Assembly: GCA_021151835.1 (NCBI GenBank)
Contig: JAGKWO010000012.1
Span: 54,352-118,351 of the forward strand
Direction of reading: 5' to 3'
DNA length: 64,000 bases
Origin: Gammaproteobacteria bacterium
GTDB taxonomy: Bacteria > Pseudomonadota > Gammaproteobacteria > Pseudomonadales > Cellvibrionaceae
Shown: positions 36,366 to 44,946 of the stretch, in pieces
How positions within the stretch are numbered: the stretch's first letter is position 1
Layout: each line of letters begins with the position of its first letter
Translations under genes and position numbers: made by a program
The notes under the pieces: generated by a model
The model's input: the letters and a program-made list of their open reading frames with translations, nothing else
What the model was told of the DNA's origin: nothing
The model's database searches: none

Positions 36366-36379
36366 GGACAACGTTGTCC
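36366..36379. promoter_or_regulatory. NagR/LacI-type operator candidate upstream of chitinase
   Basis: GGACAACGTTGTCC is a 14-bp perfect palindrome. Its core GACAACGTTGTC matches the motif I recall for NagR, the LacI-family GlcNAc regulator of Xanthomonas and Shewanella relatives. It lies about 210 bases before the chitinase start; no nag regulator is in the window. Confidence 0.5.
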
Positions 36380-36405
36380 ATCGAAGTTAGTATTTTTCGG
36401 GCTGC

Positions 36406-36420
36406 TTTGTCAATGACAAA
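36406..36420. promoter_or_regulatory. Second palindrome upstream of chitinase
   Basis: TTTGTCAATGACAAA is a perfect 7-1-7 inverted repeat, centred about 40 bases (close to four helical turns) from the previous palindrome. It shares TGTC/GACA half-sites with it, so one regulator could use both. Function inferred. Confidence 0.4.
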
Positions 36421-36735
36421 AGAATTTAAACGATAAATAAAAGAGCAGAGTGACGCATTATTACACCCTGGTGTTAATGATAGTTTTGGAGCCATTTTCT
36501 ACAGTCAATATCTATCTATGCAAAAGCGAGGTTATTTCAAATCCTCTTTAGCGTTGCGCCGCCCAATAATTAAAATCGGCATTGGTTCATTTGCTGCGTT
36601 TATTTCCATGGCGTTCAGTCGGGCTACTGATGAATTAAATCATCAAGCCAAAGCTGAAATTGCGCTGCGATGTTGTTGTTTTGCATTTATACGCAACTGA
36701 GCTTCCGGATTGGGCAATGGCAATTATTACTGGGT

Positions 36736-37206
36736 TTATTCCTGGGTTAAATCGAAAAAAGTTGCACGCAGTACCTTGTTAAAAACGTCCGGCGCGACCT
36801 CTACTTCCAACCCCCGGCGGCCAGCGCTGACATAAATACTCGAATGGTTGTTTGCGGTAGTATCAATAAATGTCTTCAACATTTTCTTTTGCCCGAATGG
36901 GCTAACGCCTCCCAATACATAGCCGGTAATTCGTTCAACGGCTTGCTTGTCTGCCATGGCAGCTTTTTTTGCGCCGGCCGCTTTGGCAATTTGTTTCATA
37001 CTAAGCATGGCCGATACTGGAATAATGCCCACCGCAAATTCTTTTGCATCCAGCATAACTACTAATGTTTTAAACACTCTACGGGAATCTATACCAAGTT
37101 TTTCAGCGGCTTCAAGGCCATAAGATTCCGCCACCGGGTCATGGTGGTATTCATGGATTTTAAAAATGGCTTTTGCTTTTTCAAGGGATTTAATTGCAGG
37201 TGTCAT
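36736..37206 (-). CDS. ybaK: Cys-tRNA(Pro)/Cys-tRNA(Cys) deacylase, YbaK/EbsC family
   Basis: A 156-residue editing protein that hydrolyses Cys mis-charged on tRNA-Pro. Family features: EYHHDP near the start, RVFKTLVVMLD with the catalytic Lys, the PVSAMLSMKQIAKAAGAKKAAMA region, GYVLGGVSPFGQKK, and SAGRRGLEVEVAPD. Length typical. Weak ribosome site. Stands alone at the edge of the AT-rich patch. Confidence 0.92.
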   Translation of the reverse strand: MTPAIKSLEKAKAIFKIHEYHHDPVAESYGLEAAEKLGIDSRRVFKTLVVMLDAKEFAVGIIPVSAMLSMKQIAKAAGAKKAAMADKQAVERITGYVLGGVSPFGQKKMLKTFIDTTANNHSSIYVSAGRRGLEVEVAPDVFNKVLRATFFDLTQE

Positions 37207-37314
37207 AAGGAACTCGACAGATTCAAGTGTCCGGAGATTTTACCTGAAGCACGTTGAATATGTCGCCACCGTGATGACGACATTTTTTTAAGGTAAGAGG
37301 GAGATAATAGTGTA

Positions 37315-37692
37315 TTAGTTTCTACAATCTTTATCTTGATAATCGGGTAACACAGTTACTGATTTAAAACCAAGCTTCTCTGCATCAGGTAAATTAACTT
37401 TATGGATTAAATATACATTGATGTTGCCTGTTTCTGCTCCACACACAGTGAGATAGACTAATCCATCATTCGCTTTCTGTGCGCAAATAACATCAATTCC
37501 CTGTTTTGCTAACTCAAGTCGCATTTCAGTCAATGAAATGGACCCCTCAATACATTGGAGCGAACCATCCGGTTTATAAACTTTTGCGTAATCACCATCT
37601 ATATTTGAATCCGAATTGGAGTCGGAACCACAAGCGATCATTAGTATACTAATTGTAAAGATTGATAAAAATTTGATGCAGGTTGATAACAT
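37315..37692 (-). CDS. Small lipoprotein, unknown function
   Basis: A 125-residue protein with a signal peptide and lipobox (FTISILMIACGS; lipidated Cys21), an Asp/Ser-rich linker (DSNSDSNIDGD), then a compact domain with four further Cys (LQCIEG, DVICAQ, LTVCGA, DKDCRN) that could form two disulfides. A perfect GGAGG lies six bases before the ATG. Not recognised. The region is markedly AT-rich (20/60 GC at 37381-37440). Confidence 0.75.
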   Translation of the reverse strand: MLSTCIKFLSIFTISILMIACGSDSNSDSNIDGDYAKVYKPDGSLQCIEGSISLTEMRLELAKQGIDVICAQKANDGLVYLTVCGAETGNINVYLIHKVNLPDAEKLGFKSVTVLPDYQDKDCRN

Positions 37693-37783
37693 ATAGCCTC
37701 CTTGTAAGTGATTTTTCTTTTATTTATTTTTATAGATAAAATATTCCGAAGTTGTAATTATTTGTATGGGGAATTGATAGCAC

Positions 37784-38293
37784 TTACTTCAACCCAGTCA
37801 TCAAAGTAATCAATTGTGCAATGCGCTCATTGGACAGTTGGCGATAATCAGGGTAGGGAGCCACAATCAACCGATAGTGTTTATTTATTGCAAAATAAGA
37901 ATCCAGCCATACCAATGGTGGTAAATCCAAAATGGCGGCGTAGGTTTTACCGGCAATAATGTGGATGGTTTGGATGTTTTTGTTTAATCCAAACTGGCTG
38001 AACACCAATGCTTCATGCGAATGCGATTGAAATAACTCCAGATCCCGATATGCCTGCCAACTTTCAGGTAAGCATTTATTATCCAATTGATACCAATCAA
38101 ACAGTAATTTGGCATACACATTAAACACCTTGCGCCAATGATTGCTCGTATGTTTGACAATATACCCGAGTTCACCACTTTCCAAGGCGCGAAAATTTTG
38201 CATCACCGGGTAATTGTCAATCGGTGGTCTATTGGCGATATAAAAATTGATTTTGCTATTAACGCCGCCAAGTCCTATACATTTTTTTGTCAT
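37784..38293 (-). CDS. DUF6942-like protein, unknown function
   Basis: A 169-residue cytosolic protein. Visible features: FYIANRPPIDNYP near the N-terminus, HTSNHWRKVFNVYAKLLFD, and ALVFSQFGLNKNIQTIHIIAGKTYA. I recall this as the DUF6942 family of gammaproteobacteria but with limited certainty. No membrane helix or signal. It is upstream of the lipoprotein on the same strand, 91 bases away, so they may share a transcript. Confidence 0.7.
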   Translation of the reverse strand: MTKKCIGLGGVNSKINFYIANRPPIDNYPVMQNFRALESGELGYIVKHTSNHWRKVFNVYAKLLFDWYQLDNKCLPESWQAYRDLELFQSHSHEALVFSQFGLNKNIQTIHIIAGKTYAAILDLPPLVWLDSYFAINKHYRLIVAPYPDYRQLSNERIAQLITLMTGLK

Positions 38294-38602
38294 ACTTTTT
38301 ACCCGGTAAATAAGGGTTATGTTAAGTCAGGCTTTTAAATTCTGGTTTTTAGTAGGGAAATAGAAAATATTAACGATTAAAAATATCATATTCATAACCG
38401 GTGCAAACTTGAAGCAAATAACCGGGTAGCACGGAACATATCTGGAAAAGGGTAATCCTATCTAAAACGACCAGAATAAAGTGTGATGGCATTCGTTACA
38501 ACAATTTTGCTCGGTAAATAAAAGGTATTACGATAACTTTGCTAGGGAATATTTAATGGCCGATTGTAGAATAATTGAGTGTTAATTTAAGAGGTGATTG
38601 AA
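38294..38602. other. Divergent AT-rich promoter region
   Basis: 309 bases between divergent genes. The word CGGTAAATAA occurs twice (near 38302 and near 38512) in otherwise different surroundings. No RNA or palindrome of note was seen. Confidence 0.3.
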
Positions 38603-39031
38603 ATGGAAACACAAGAATTACATCGTGGCCGGTTGATCGATCATATCCAGTTAGTAGTTCGTGATCTTCCTGCTTCACAAAAATTTTATACTGCAGTTCT
38701 GAATGTTCTGGAAATTCCGCTTGGTGGCACTGGCGAAGATTTCTTTTGGGTGGATGAATTGTTTGTGTCCACTGCGGACAGTAAAGCCGCCCAAGGGGCT
38801 TTAACGGGGCGTCATCATCTTGCATTTCAAGCAAAAGACCGCAAGCAAGTTGATGCTTTTTATAGTGAGGCATTATTGAATGGCGGCCGTGATAATGGCA
38901 AACCCGGCGAACGACCTTATCATCCGGGTTATTACGCGGCATTTGTGCTTGATCCGGATGGTAATAACATTGAAGCAGTGTTTCATGGTGAGGCAAAGCG
39001 AAGTGCGACTTCTGTAAAAATTACGTTTTAA
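38603..39031 (+). CDS. VOC-family (glyoxalase-like) protein
   Basis: A 142-residue protein of the vicinal oxygen chelate fold. Metal-ligand positions are recognisable: HIQLVVRDLPASQKFYTAVL (first His), HHLAFQAKDRKQVDAFY (second), AAFVLDPDGNNIEAVFH (Glu). The ATG at 38603 with GAGGTG upstream is preferred to a GTG nine bases earlier. Substrate unknown; related proteins are annotated as glyoxalase or bleomycin-resistance-like. Confidence 0.88.
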   Translation: METQELHRGRLIDHIQLVVRDLPASQKFYTAVLNVLEIPLGGTGEDFFWVDELFVSTADSKAAQGALTGRHHLAFQAKDRKQVDAFYSEALLNGGRDNGKPGERPYHPGYYAAFVLDPDGNNIEAVFHGEAKRSATSVKITF

Positions 39032-39117
39032 TGCAACGTTGGTGGTCAATCAACAGCCACCAACCGTTAATGTTTATTAGAGCATATGTACGGTAGGTGA
39101 AGTTACCTGAGCGAGTT

Positions 39118-39885
39118 TTAAGCAATAATCAGATTTCCAACAAATTCACTATACATATCTTTCATTGGCAGTTCTGTATCGACTTTTATACGATTGCGTA
39201 CGGCAATTACAGGTGCCTGTGTTTTGGGGTTTACTGCATTTTTTTCGTAACTTTCCCAATAAAAACCTATACCACGTTTTTGCCAGTTTGGTATTGAATT
39301 AAAATTAATTCCTTGTTTAAAGAGCAGTTCATTTTTATCTGCAACAGACATACGCAAGGTGGTATCAGAGGATTGTTCCGGGGTTTTTCCTTCTTTTCGT
39401 AAGCTCCAATAGCAATGAGCGTTTAATGCATTGCGATGTGCGTCTTCATTTCTCCAACGAAAATAATCAATTACCAGGCTTTTTGTAGGGAGTTGGGATA
39501 TTCTGGAATCGAACACTCCTATATCTCCAAGCAGTAAGCTGAATTTTGCGCTTGCCTCACCAGCAAGAATGGAATTTAATTTTCTTTCTTTGCGGTTAAA
39601 AGAATTTTCCTCAAGGCTAAACAGCAGTGAAATCTCATCGCTTTGGGTGTAGCCATAAATAATTTTGAAGCCACTATTCATCAGATGCTTTACTGTTTCT
39701 ATCATTATGTCGCGAAACTTTAGATCATATGGGGCTTCGAATTTATGCCTATCTTTAGTGAGTTTGGTAAAGCCCCGACCATCTATTCTTGCTACCATAT
39801 AAATACCAGGTAGAACGCAATGATCATGGGCTGTCTCAAAGACACGCATTTTTTCATCTAATTCTTCAAACTTCAAAATTTCCAT
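39118..39885 (-). CDS. Bacterial Thg1-like protein (3'-5' RNA polymerase)
   Basis: A 255-residue member of the Thg1 superfamily, which adds nucleotides to RNA 5' ends in the 3'-5' direction. The palm-domain metal motifs are intact: ARIDGRGFTKLTK (first Asp and the fingers) and YGYTQSDEISLLF (second Asp). SVADKNELLF and GIGFYW match the family. The eukaryotic HINN motif is replaced by HRNALNAH, as expected for Thg1-like proteins that repair truncated tRNA instead of adding G-1. Its start lies inside the upstream kinase gene (13-base overlap), with AGAGGA touching the ATG. Region GC is low (22/60 at 39541-39600). Confidence 0.9.
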   Translation of the reverse strand: MEILKFEELDEKMRVFETAHDHCVLPGIYMVARIDGRGFTKLTKDRHKFEAPYDLKFRDIMIETVKHLMNSGFKIIYGYTQSDEISLLFSLEENSFNRKERKLNSILAGEASAKFSLLLGDIGVFDSRISQLPTKSLVIDYFRWRNEDAHRNALNAHCYWSLRKEGKTPEQSSDTTLRMSVADKNELLFKQGINFNSIPNWQKRGIGFYWESYEKNAVNPKTQAPVIAVRNRIKVDTELPMKDMYSEFVGNLIIA

Positions 39886-40313
39886 TCCTCTAAAAGAAAA
39901 TGATTATCCCGAGTTTTCACGTTATATAATTTTGAAAATCCTTCGCTATAACAAGGTCTTTCCATTTTTTTGAATGTACTTTTAATACCAATTTCAGGTA
40001 TCCGGGCTTTTCCAAAGCGATAGTCATTTCTGATAATGCATTCCTCAAACGCGGTCTCAAAAAAATAACCAACGACAGTAAAATTGTGCTGTTTGAATGC
40101 GTTTATGTAAGTCATCCGCTCATCTTTAGTCGGGTTGGTATTATCGATTACGCAGGGCTGCTTACCTACAAGGCAGGCCTCAAAGATTATTTTTTCCCTG
40201 TGCCTGGTTTTTAACATATCCATATTGAGCCGCATGTGTGTGTGCAGAAAGTTCTCTATGTAAAATGTTGATTTTCCACTTGCCTGTGGGCCAATAAAAA
40301 TTATTCCGTTCAT
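39873..40313 (-). CDS. P-loop kinase, T4 polynucleotide-kinase-like (AAA_33)
   Basis: A 146-residue P-loop protein: Walker A GPQASGKST at residues 8-16, NMDMLKTR with an Asp at the position of the T4 Pnkp general base, VIDNTNPTKDER typical of the PNK-like branch, and a basic lid region (RNDYRFGKAR). Expected activity is 5'-OH phosphorylation of RNA or DNA, but zeta-toxin-like kinases share the fold. The start at 40311-40313 lacks a ribosome site; the frame is open into metH. It overlaps the Thg1-like gene by 13 bases, so the two are probably coupled in one RNA-processing function. Confidence 0.85.
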   Translation of the reverse strand: MNGIIFIGPQASGKSTFYIENFLHTHMRLNMDMLKTRHREKIIFEACLVGKQPCVIDNTNPTKDERMTYINAFKQHNFTVVGYFFETAFEECIIRNDYRFGKARIPEIGIKSTFKKMERPCYSEGFSKLYNVKTRDNHFLLEEWKF

Positions 40314-40374
40314 AATAAGTAATGTGAAATTGGTTGGTGGGGAAGTATATAGCTCCCCCCGACGAAAAAGTAAC

Positions 40375-43300
40375 TTACTCGTTGGCAGCCCCGGGCTCAT
40401 AAGCCAATACTGGACTTAACCACCGCTCCACTTCCAGCACACTAACACCCTTGCGCTCAGCTAAACTTTCAACCTGGTCTTTTTCAATTTTCCCCGTGTT
40501 GAAATATTCTGACTCCGGATGTGAAAAGTACCAACCGGATACGGCGGCTGTTGGTAGCATCGCAAAATGTTCAGTTAATGTAATACCGGTATTTTTTTCT
40601 GCATCCAATAATTTAAACAAAGTTGCTTTCTCGGTGTGGTCCGGGCAGGCCGGATATCCGGGAGCAGGGCGAATGCCTTTGTATTGTTCCTTGATTAGTT
40701 CGTCGTTATCCAGATTTTCGTCGCGGTCGTAACCCCAGAATTCTTTGCGCACACGTTGATGCATATGCTCGGCAAAGGCTTCTGCTAAACGATCCGCGAG
40801 GGCTTTGACCATGATGCTGTTATAATCGTCGCCGTTATCCTGATATTGTTTTGCAAGTTCTTCTGCGCCAATTCCAGTTGTCACTGCGAAGCCGCCAATA
40901 TAATCCTGTTTGCCGGACCCCGCTGGCGCAACATAATCCGCGAGCGAATAATGCGGTTTGGTTTCCATGCCTTGTTTTAAATGTTGCTGGCGAATATGGT
41001 GCAGCGTATCGATTTGATTTCCAGTTGCATCAAGTATAGCGATATCATCTGCATTAACGGTGTTTGCAGGCCAGAAGCCGATAACGCCATTGGCTTTAAT
41101 TAATTTTTCATCGATCAATTTACGCAGCATTTCTTGTGCGTCGGCAAATAAATTGCGCGCTGCTTCGCCGACGATTTCATCTTCCAGAATACGCGGGTAT
41201 TTTCCGGCGAGGTCCCAGCTGATAAAAAATGGTGTCCAATCGATAAAATCCACCAATGTATTTAAATCATAATCTTCAAATACTTTGATACCAGTAAAAG
41301 CCGGTGTTGGTGGCGTGTAGTTTTCCCAGTCAAGCTTCAATCCTTTGGCTATTGCTTCCGGATAGGTTCTTACTGTGCCGCGTGGTTTACGGTTGGCATT
41401 ACGCTCGCGGACTTCAATGTATTCCTGCTTAATATCGTCAACAAATTTCGGGCGCAATTCATCCGATAGCAATGTACTGGCAACACCTACAGCGCGCGAT
41501 GCATCTGCAACATACACAACCTGGTTAAGCTTGAATACCGGATCAATTTTTACTGCGGTGTGTGCTTTGGATGTTGTTGCCCCACCAATTAGCAACGGTT
41601 TGTTGATACCGCGCCGTTCCATTTCACGCCCGACAAATACCATTTCATCCAGTGACGGGGTAATCAATCCGGAGAGGCCGATAATGTCACAATTTTTTTC
41701 AATTGCCGTATCAATAATTTTATCGCAGGGCACCATTACACCCAGATCGATAACTTCAAAGTTATTACATTGCAAAACGACACCGACAATATTTTTGCCG
41801 ATGTCGTGCACATCGCCTTTCACTGTTGCCATCAAAATTTTACCGTTAGGTTTCGATGCTTCAGTTTTTTCCGCTTCGATAAATGGTTGTAAATAGGCTA
41901 CAGATTGCTTCATTACACGTGCAGATTTCACTACCTGTGGCAAAAACATTTTACCGGCACCGAATAAATCGCCGACCACATTCATGCCATCCATTAATGG
42001 GCCCTCAATAACGTCGAGCGGGCGTGGATAATGCTGGCGCGCTTCTTCGGTATCCGCCTCAATGTGAGTGGAAATCCCTTTTACCAATGCGTGTTCAATA
42101 CGTTTTGCGATGGGCAGTGAACGCCACTCCGCATCTTCTTTAACTTCACCGGTGCCGCCTTCGCCGCGATATTTTTCGGCGATATCAAGCAGCGCTTCAG
42201 TGCCGCCGCTATGGCGGTTGAGGATTACGTCTTCAACTTTATCTTTTAATTCTTGTGGTAAATCATCATACACCGCCAACTGGCTGGCGTTGACGATACC
42301 CATATTCATGCCAGCTTTGATGGCGTGATATAAGAAAACCGAGTGAATAGCTTCGCGCACCGGATTATTGCCGCGGAACGAAAAGGATACGTTGGATACA
42401 CCGCCACTAACCCCGGCGTGAGGCAGGTTAGTGCGAATCCAGCGCGTTGCTTCAATAAAATCTACAGCGTAATTATTATGTTCTTCGATGCCGGTTGCGA
42501 CCGCGAAAATATTCGGGTCGAAAATGATATCTTCCGGTGGAAAATTTAATTTATCGACCAGGGTGCGATAAGAGCGCTCACAAATTTCTTTTTTGCGCTC
42601 CATTGTGTCGGCTTGACCGGTTTCATCAAATGCCATCACCACTACGGCTGCACCATAACGCATACACAATTTTGCTTTTTGCAAAAATTCTTCTTCGCCT
42701 TCTTTCAGGCTAATGGAGTTAACAATCGGTTTTCCTTGAATGCATTTCAAACCGGCTTCGATCACATCCCATTTGGATGAGTCCACCATAATCGGCACGC
42801 GCGCAATATCGGGCTCGCCCGCAATTAAATTTAAAAAGCGCACCATGGCTTTTTCGGCATCGAGCATCCCTTCGTCCATGTTGATATCAATGACTTGCGC
42901 ACCGTTTTCCACTTGCTCTAACGCAACTTCCAGCGCAGTGGAATAATCCTCTTCCACAATCAGTCGTTTAAAGCGAGCAGAACCGGTCACGTTGCAACGC
43001 TCGCCGACGTTTACGAATAATGAATCTTTGGTGATGTTGAATGGTTCAAGGCCGGACAAGCGACAGGCGGGTTCGATATCGGGAATTGCACGTGGTGGAT
43101 ATTTCACCATCACATCGGCTAATGCTTTGATATGTGCAGGTGTAGTTCCGCAGCAGCCGCCGATAATGTTTAAAAATCCACTTGCGGCGAATTCTTCAAC
43201 AATCTGTACCATTTCTTCGGCCGTTTGATCGTACTCACCAAATTCATTGGGTAAACCGGCGTTGGGGTGAGCCGACACAAAACAATTTGCAACACGCGAC

Positions 43301-44100
43301 ATTTCCTGAACGTATTGGCGCAGCTCTTTGGCGCCGAGCGCACAGTTCAAACCCATGCTGAGCGGTCGGGCGTGCGCGAGCGAGTTGTAGAATGCTTCGG
43401 TGGTTTGGCCGGAAAGGGTGCGGCCGGATGCGTCGGTGATGGTGCCTGAAATCATAATCGGCAATTCAAAGCCGACATCATCGAAATATTTTTGTACCGC
43501 GAATACGGCGGCTTTGGCGTTGAGCGTATCGAAAATAGTTTCAATCAAAATAATGTCAGCGCCGCCTTTAACCAAGGCATCGGTGGCTTCGACGTAGTTT
43601 TCTACCAACTCGTCGAAGGTCACATTACGTGCACCGGGATCATTTACGTCCGGTGAAATGGAACAGGTGCGACTGGTAGGGCCCAGCACGCCGGCCACAA
43701 AACGCGGCTTGGCGGGGTTTTGCGCGGTTAGTTCATCGCACAGTTCGCGCGCAAGTCTGGCGGCCGCGAAGTTTAGCTCCGGTACCAGGTCTTCCATGTC
43801 GTAGTCGGCCATGGAAATACGTGTAGCGTTGAAGGTATTGGTTTCGAGTATGTCGGCACCGGCATCAAGATAGGCACGCTGGATTTCACGGATAACTTCC
43901 GGTTTGGTGATGCAGAGCAAATCATTGTTACCGGCGATATCCATGTGGTAGCTGGCAAAGCGTTCACCGCGATAATCGGCTTCTTTCAGTTTATAACTTT
44001 GGATCATGGTGCCCATGCCGCCGTCCAGAATCAGGATACGTTCTTTGATGGCTTTATGGAGGGTATCAATACGAGCTTGCAGGGCAGCAGGTGCAGTCAT
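40375..44100 (-). CDS. metH: Cobalamin-dependent methionine synthase
   Basis: A 1241-residue four-module enzyme transferring methyl from methyltetrahydrofolate to homocysteine. Homocysteine domain: ILDGGMGTMIQ and zinc-binding GGCCGTTP. Pterin domain: FVNVGERCNVTGSARF. B12 domain: DVHDIGKNIVGVVLQCNNFE with the cobalt-ligand His. SAM-reactivation domain at the C-terminus: ADRLAEAFAEHMH and GIRPAPGYPACPDH. The ATG at 44098-44100 begins MTAPAALQAR with AGG upstream; an 18-residue extension is possible but unlikely. No cobalamin or SAH riboswitch was recognised upstream. Confidence 0.97.
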   Translation of the reverse strand: MTAPAALQARIDTLHKAIKERILILDGGMGTMIQSYKLKEADYRGERFASYHMDIAGNNDLLCITKPEVIREIQRAYLDAGADILETNTFNATRISMADYDMEDLVPELNFAAARLARELCDELTAQNPAKPRFVAGVLGPTSRTCSISPDVNDPGARNVTFDELVENYVEATDALVKGGADIILIETIFDTLNAKAAVFAVQKYFDDVGFELPIMISGTITDASGRTLSGQTTEAFYNSLAHARPLSMGLNCALGAKELRQYVQEMSRVANCFVSAHPNAGLPNEFGEYDQTAEEMVQIVEEFAASGFLNIIGGCCGTTPAHIKALADVMVKYPPRAIPDIEPACRLSGLEPFNITKDSLFVNVGERCNVTGSARFKRLIVEEDYSTALEVALEQVENGAQVIDINMDEGMLDAEKAMVRFLNLIAGEPDIARVPIMVDSSKWDVIEAGLKCIQGKPIVNSISLKEGEEEFLQKAKLCMRYGAAVVVMAFDETGQADTMERKKEICERSYRTLVDKLNFPPEDIIFDPNIFAVATGIEEHNNYAVDFIEATRWIRTNLPHAGVSGGVSNVSFSFRGNNPVREAIHSVFLYHAIKAGMNMGIVNASQLAVYDDLPQELKDKVEDVILNRHSGGTEALLDIAEKYRGEGGTGEVKEDAEWRSLPIAKRIEHALVKGISTHIEADTEEARQHYPRPLDVIEGPLMDGMNVVGDLFGAGKMFLPQVVKSARVMKQSVAYLQPFIEAEKTEASKPNGKILMATVKGDVHDIGKNIVGVVLQCNNFEVIDLGVMVPCDKIIDTAIEKNCDIIGLSGLITPSLDEMVFVGREMERRGINKPLLIGGATTSKAHTAVKIDPVFKLNQVVYVADASRAVGVASTLLSDELRPKFVDDIKQEYIEVRERNANRKPRGTVRTYPEAIAKGLKLDWENYTPPTPAFTGIKVFEDYDLNTLVDFIDWTPFFISWDLAGKYPRILEDEIVGEAARNLFADAQEMLRKLIDEKLIKANGVIGFWPANTVNADDIAILDATGNQIDTLHHIRQQHLKQGMETKPHYSLADYVAPAGSGKQDYIGGFAVTTGIGAEELAKQYQDNGDDYNSIMVKALADRLAEAFAEHMHQRVRKEFWGYDRDENLDNDELIKEQYKGIRPAPGYPACPDHTEKATLFKLLDAEKNTGITLTEHFAMLPTAAVSGWYFSHPESEYFNTGKIEKDQVESLAERKGVSVLEVERWLSPVLAYEPGAANE

Positions 44101-44330
44101 GGAAAACCTATCAATGGAGATCTTGAGAGAATAAGGATTGCCGGGCACGATCAAAAAAATTTGATATAGCCAAAAGTGTTCGGATAAAAATTGGCGTGGA
44201 TTCTAGCAGAAAAGCAGGCTGGATGGTCTGATCGCAAGCGATACGGGCGTTGCCTGTTGAGCACAAAATGCGCAGGCTCTTATTGAATATGCTCCGATTT
44301 GATTCAAAAGCGACATGTAAAGCGGAAAGC

Positions 44331-44353
44331 GATACCTGGGAGTCCCTGGTATC
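44331..44353 (-). terminator. Hairpin after the small membrane gene
   Basis: GATACCTGGG pairs with CCCTGGTATC apart from one central T-T mismatch, with an AGT loop, immediately past the stop of the gene at 44360. The T-run is interrupted on the minus strand, so termination is probable rather than certain. Confidence 0.45.
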
Positions 44354-44359
44354 GCCAGG

Positions 44360-44584
44360 TTATTTGTCCAGATGGACTGTTTTTTCAACTTTAATGGCTT
44401 GCGTGTCGGTTGGGCGAAGCTGGATAAGAACTAAAACGGCAAAAAACGTAAAACCCAGTGCTGCAATTGCAATTGACTCAGGGTAAAGGATCCCAAAGAG
44501 TAAATGGGCGACAACAAGGCTGAGATAAAGGGTAATACGTAAGTTTTTAGGTGTTAATAAAAAGGCGCTTGATTCTTCATTCAT
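44360..44584 (-). CDS. Small two-helix membrane protein, unknown
   Basis: A 74-residue protein: LTPKNLRITLYLSLVVAHLL and the segment IAIAALGFTFFAVLVLIQL form two membrane helices separated by a short loop (YPES). GGAG lies about ten bases before the ATG at 44582-44584. The frame is open 12 codons upstream. Not recognised; lies between metH and nfuA with no clear partner. Confidence 0.6.
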   Translation of the reverse strand: MNEESSAFLLTPKNLRITLYLSLVVAHLLFGILYPESIAIAALGFTFFAVLVLIQLRPTDTQAIKVEKTVHLDK

Positions 44585-44620
44585 AACTTGGTTACTCCAA
44601 TATGGCGCGAAATGATACAT

Positions 44621-44883
44621 CGGTCACAAATTTTTGTATGCACACTTCACACCATAAAATCATAGTTTCCTTAAAGCTTTATTACGTAATTAAATTTCTC
44701 AATGGGTTTTGGTTTCCGACAGGCGGTCAAATTCATATTTTTTAATAACTGAGTGTGCTTACTACTAATGAAAAGCCCGGAATTGGCGCATAATACAACC
44801 AATAGATGGTTATAGTTACCTGTTAGGTGGCTATAGGGTTGATTGCAAAATCCTAGTGCGCTTAAAGGTGTCGATACAGTAGA
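44621..44883. other. Intergenic region upstream of nfuA
   Basis: 263 AT-rich bases between divergent genes with no ORF or RNA signature. A TTGCAA at 44842-44847 could be a -35 element for nfuA, with the IscR site near the expected -10. Confidence 0.3.
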
Positions 44884-44908
44884 ATACCCGAGTAATTTAA
44901 TCGGGTAT
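44884..44908 (+). promoter_or_regulatory. Type 1 IscR binding site upstream of nfuA
   Basis: The 25-base site has left arm ATACCCGAGT, an AT-rich centre AATTT, and right arm AATCGGGTAT. It matches the IscR type 1 consensus as I know it (ATASYYGACT, then RWWWY, then AGTCRRSTAT) at 23 of 25 positions. It lies 38 bases before the nfuA start. NfuA is an established IscR target in other gammaproteobacteria, so repression by [2Fe-2S]-IscR and induction under Fe-S stress are expected. Confidence 0.82.
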
Positions 44909-44946
44909 TATTTGTCCCCTTGCCCCGGGGTTAGTGAAAGGTTCAT

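Larger units (their letters stand above)
36156..36735. other. Long AT-rich intergenic region upstream of chitinase
   Basis: 580 bases with no gene I accept. A 60-codon plus-strand frame at 36518-36700 lacks a ribosome site and ends in an unlikely Cys-rich tail. Two palindromes lie at 36366-36379 and 36406-36420. The word CAATGACAAA occurs twice (near 36256 and at 36411). Confidence 0.4.

Noticed and set aside
36518..36700. 60-codon plus-strand ORF starting MQKRGYFKSS
   Set aside because: No ribosome binding site, no recognisable domain and an improbable Cys-rich tail; lies in a regulatory gap.
41375..41896. 173-codon plus-strand ORF
   Set aside because: Antisense shadow inside metH.
44101..44330. 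Possible cobalamin or SAH riboswitch upstream of metH
   Set aside because: Neither the B12-box nor a recognisable SAH aptamer core was found by eye.
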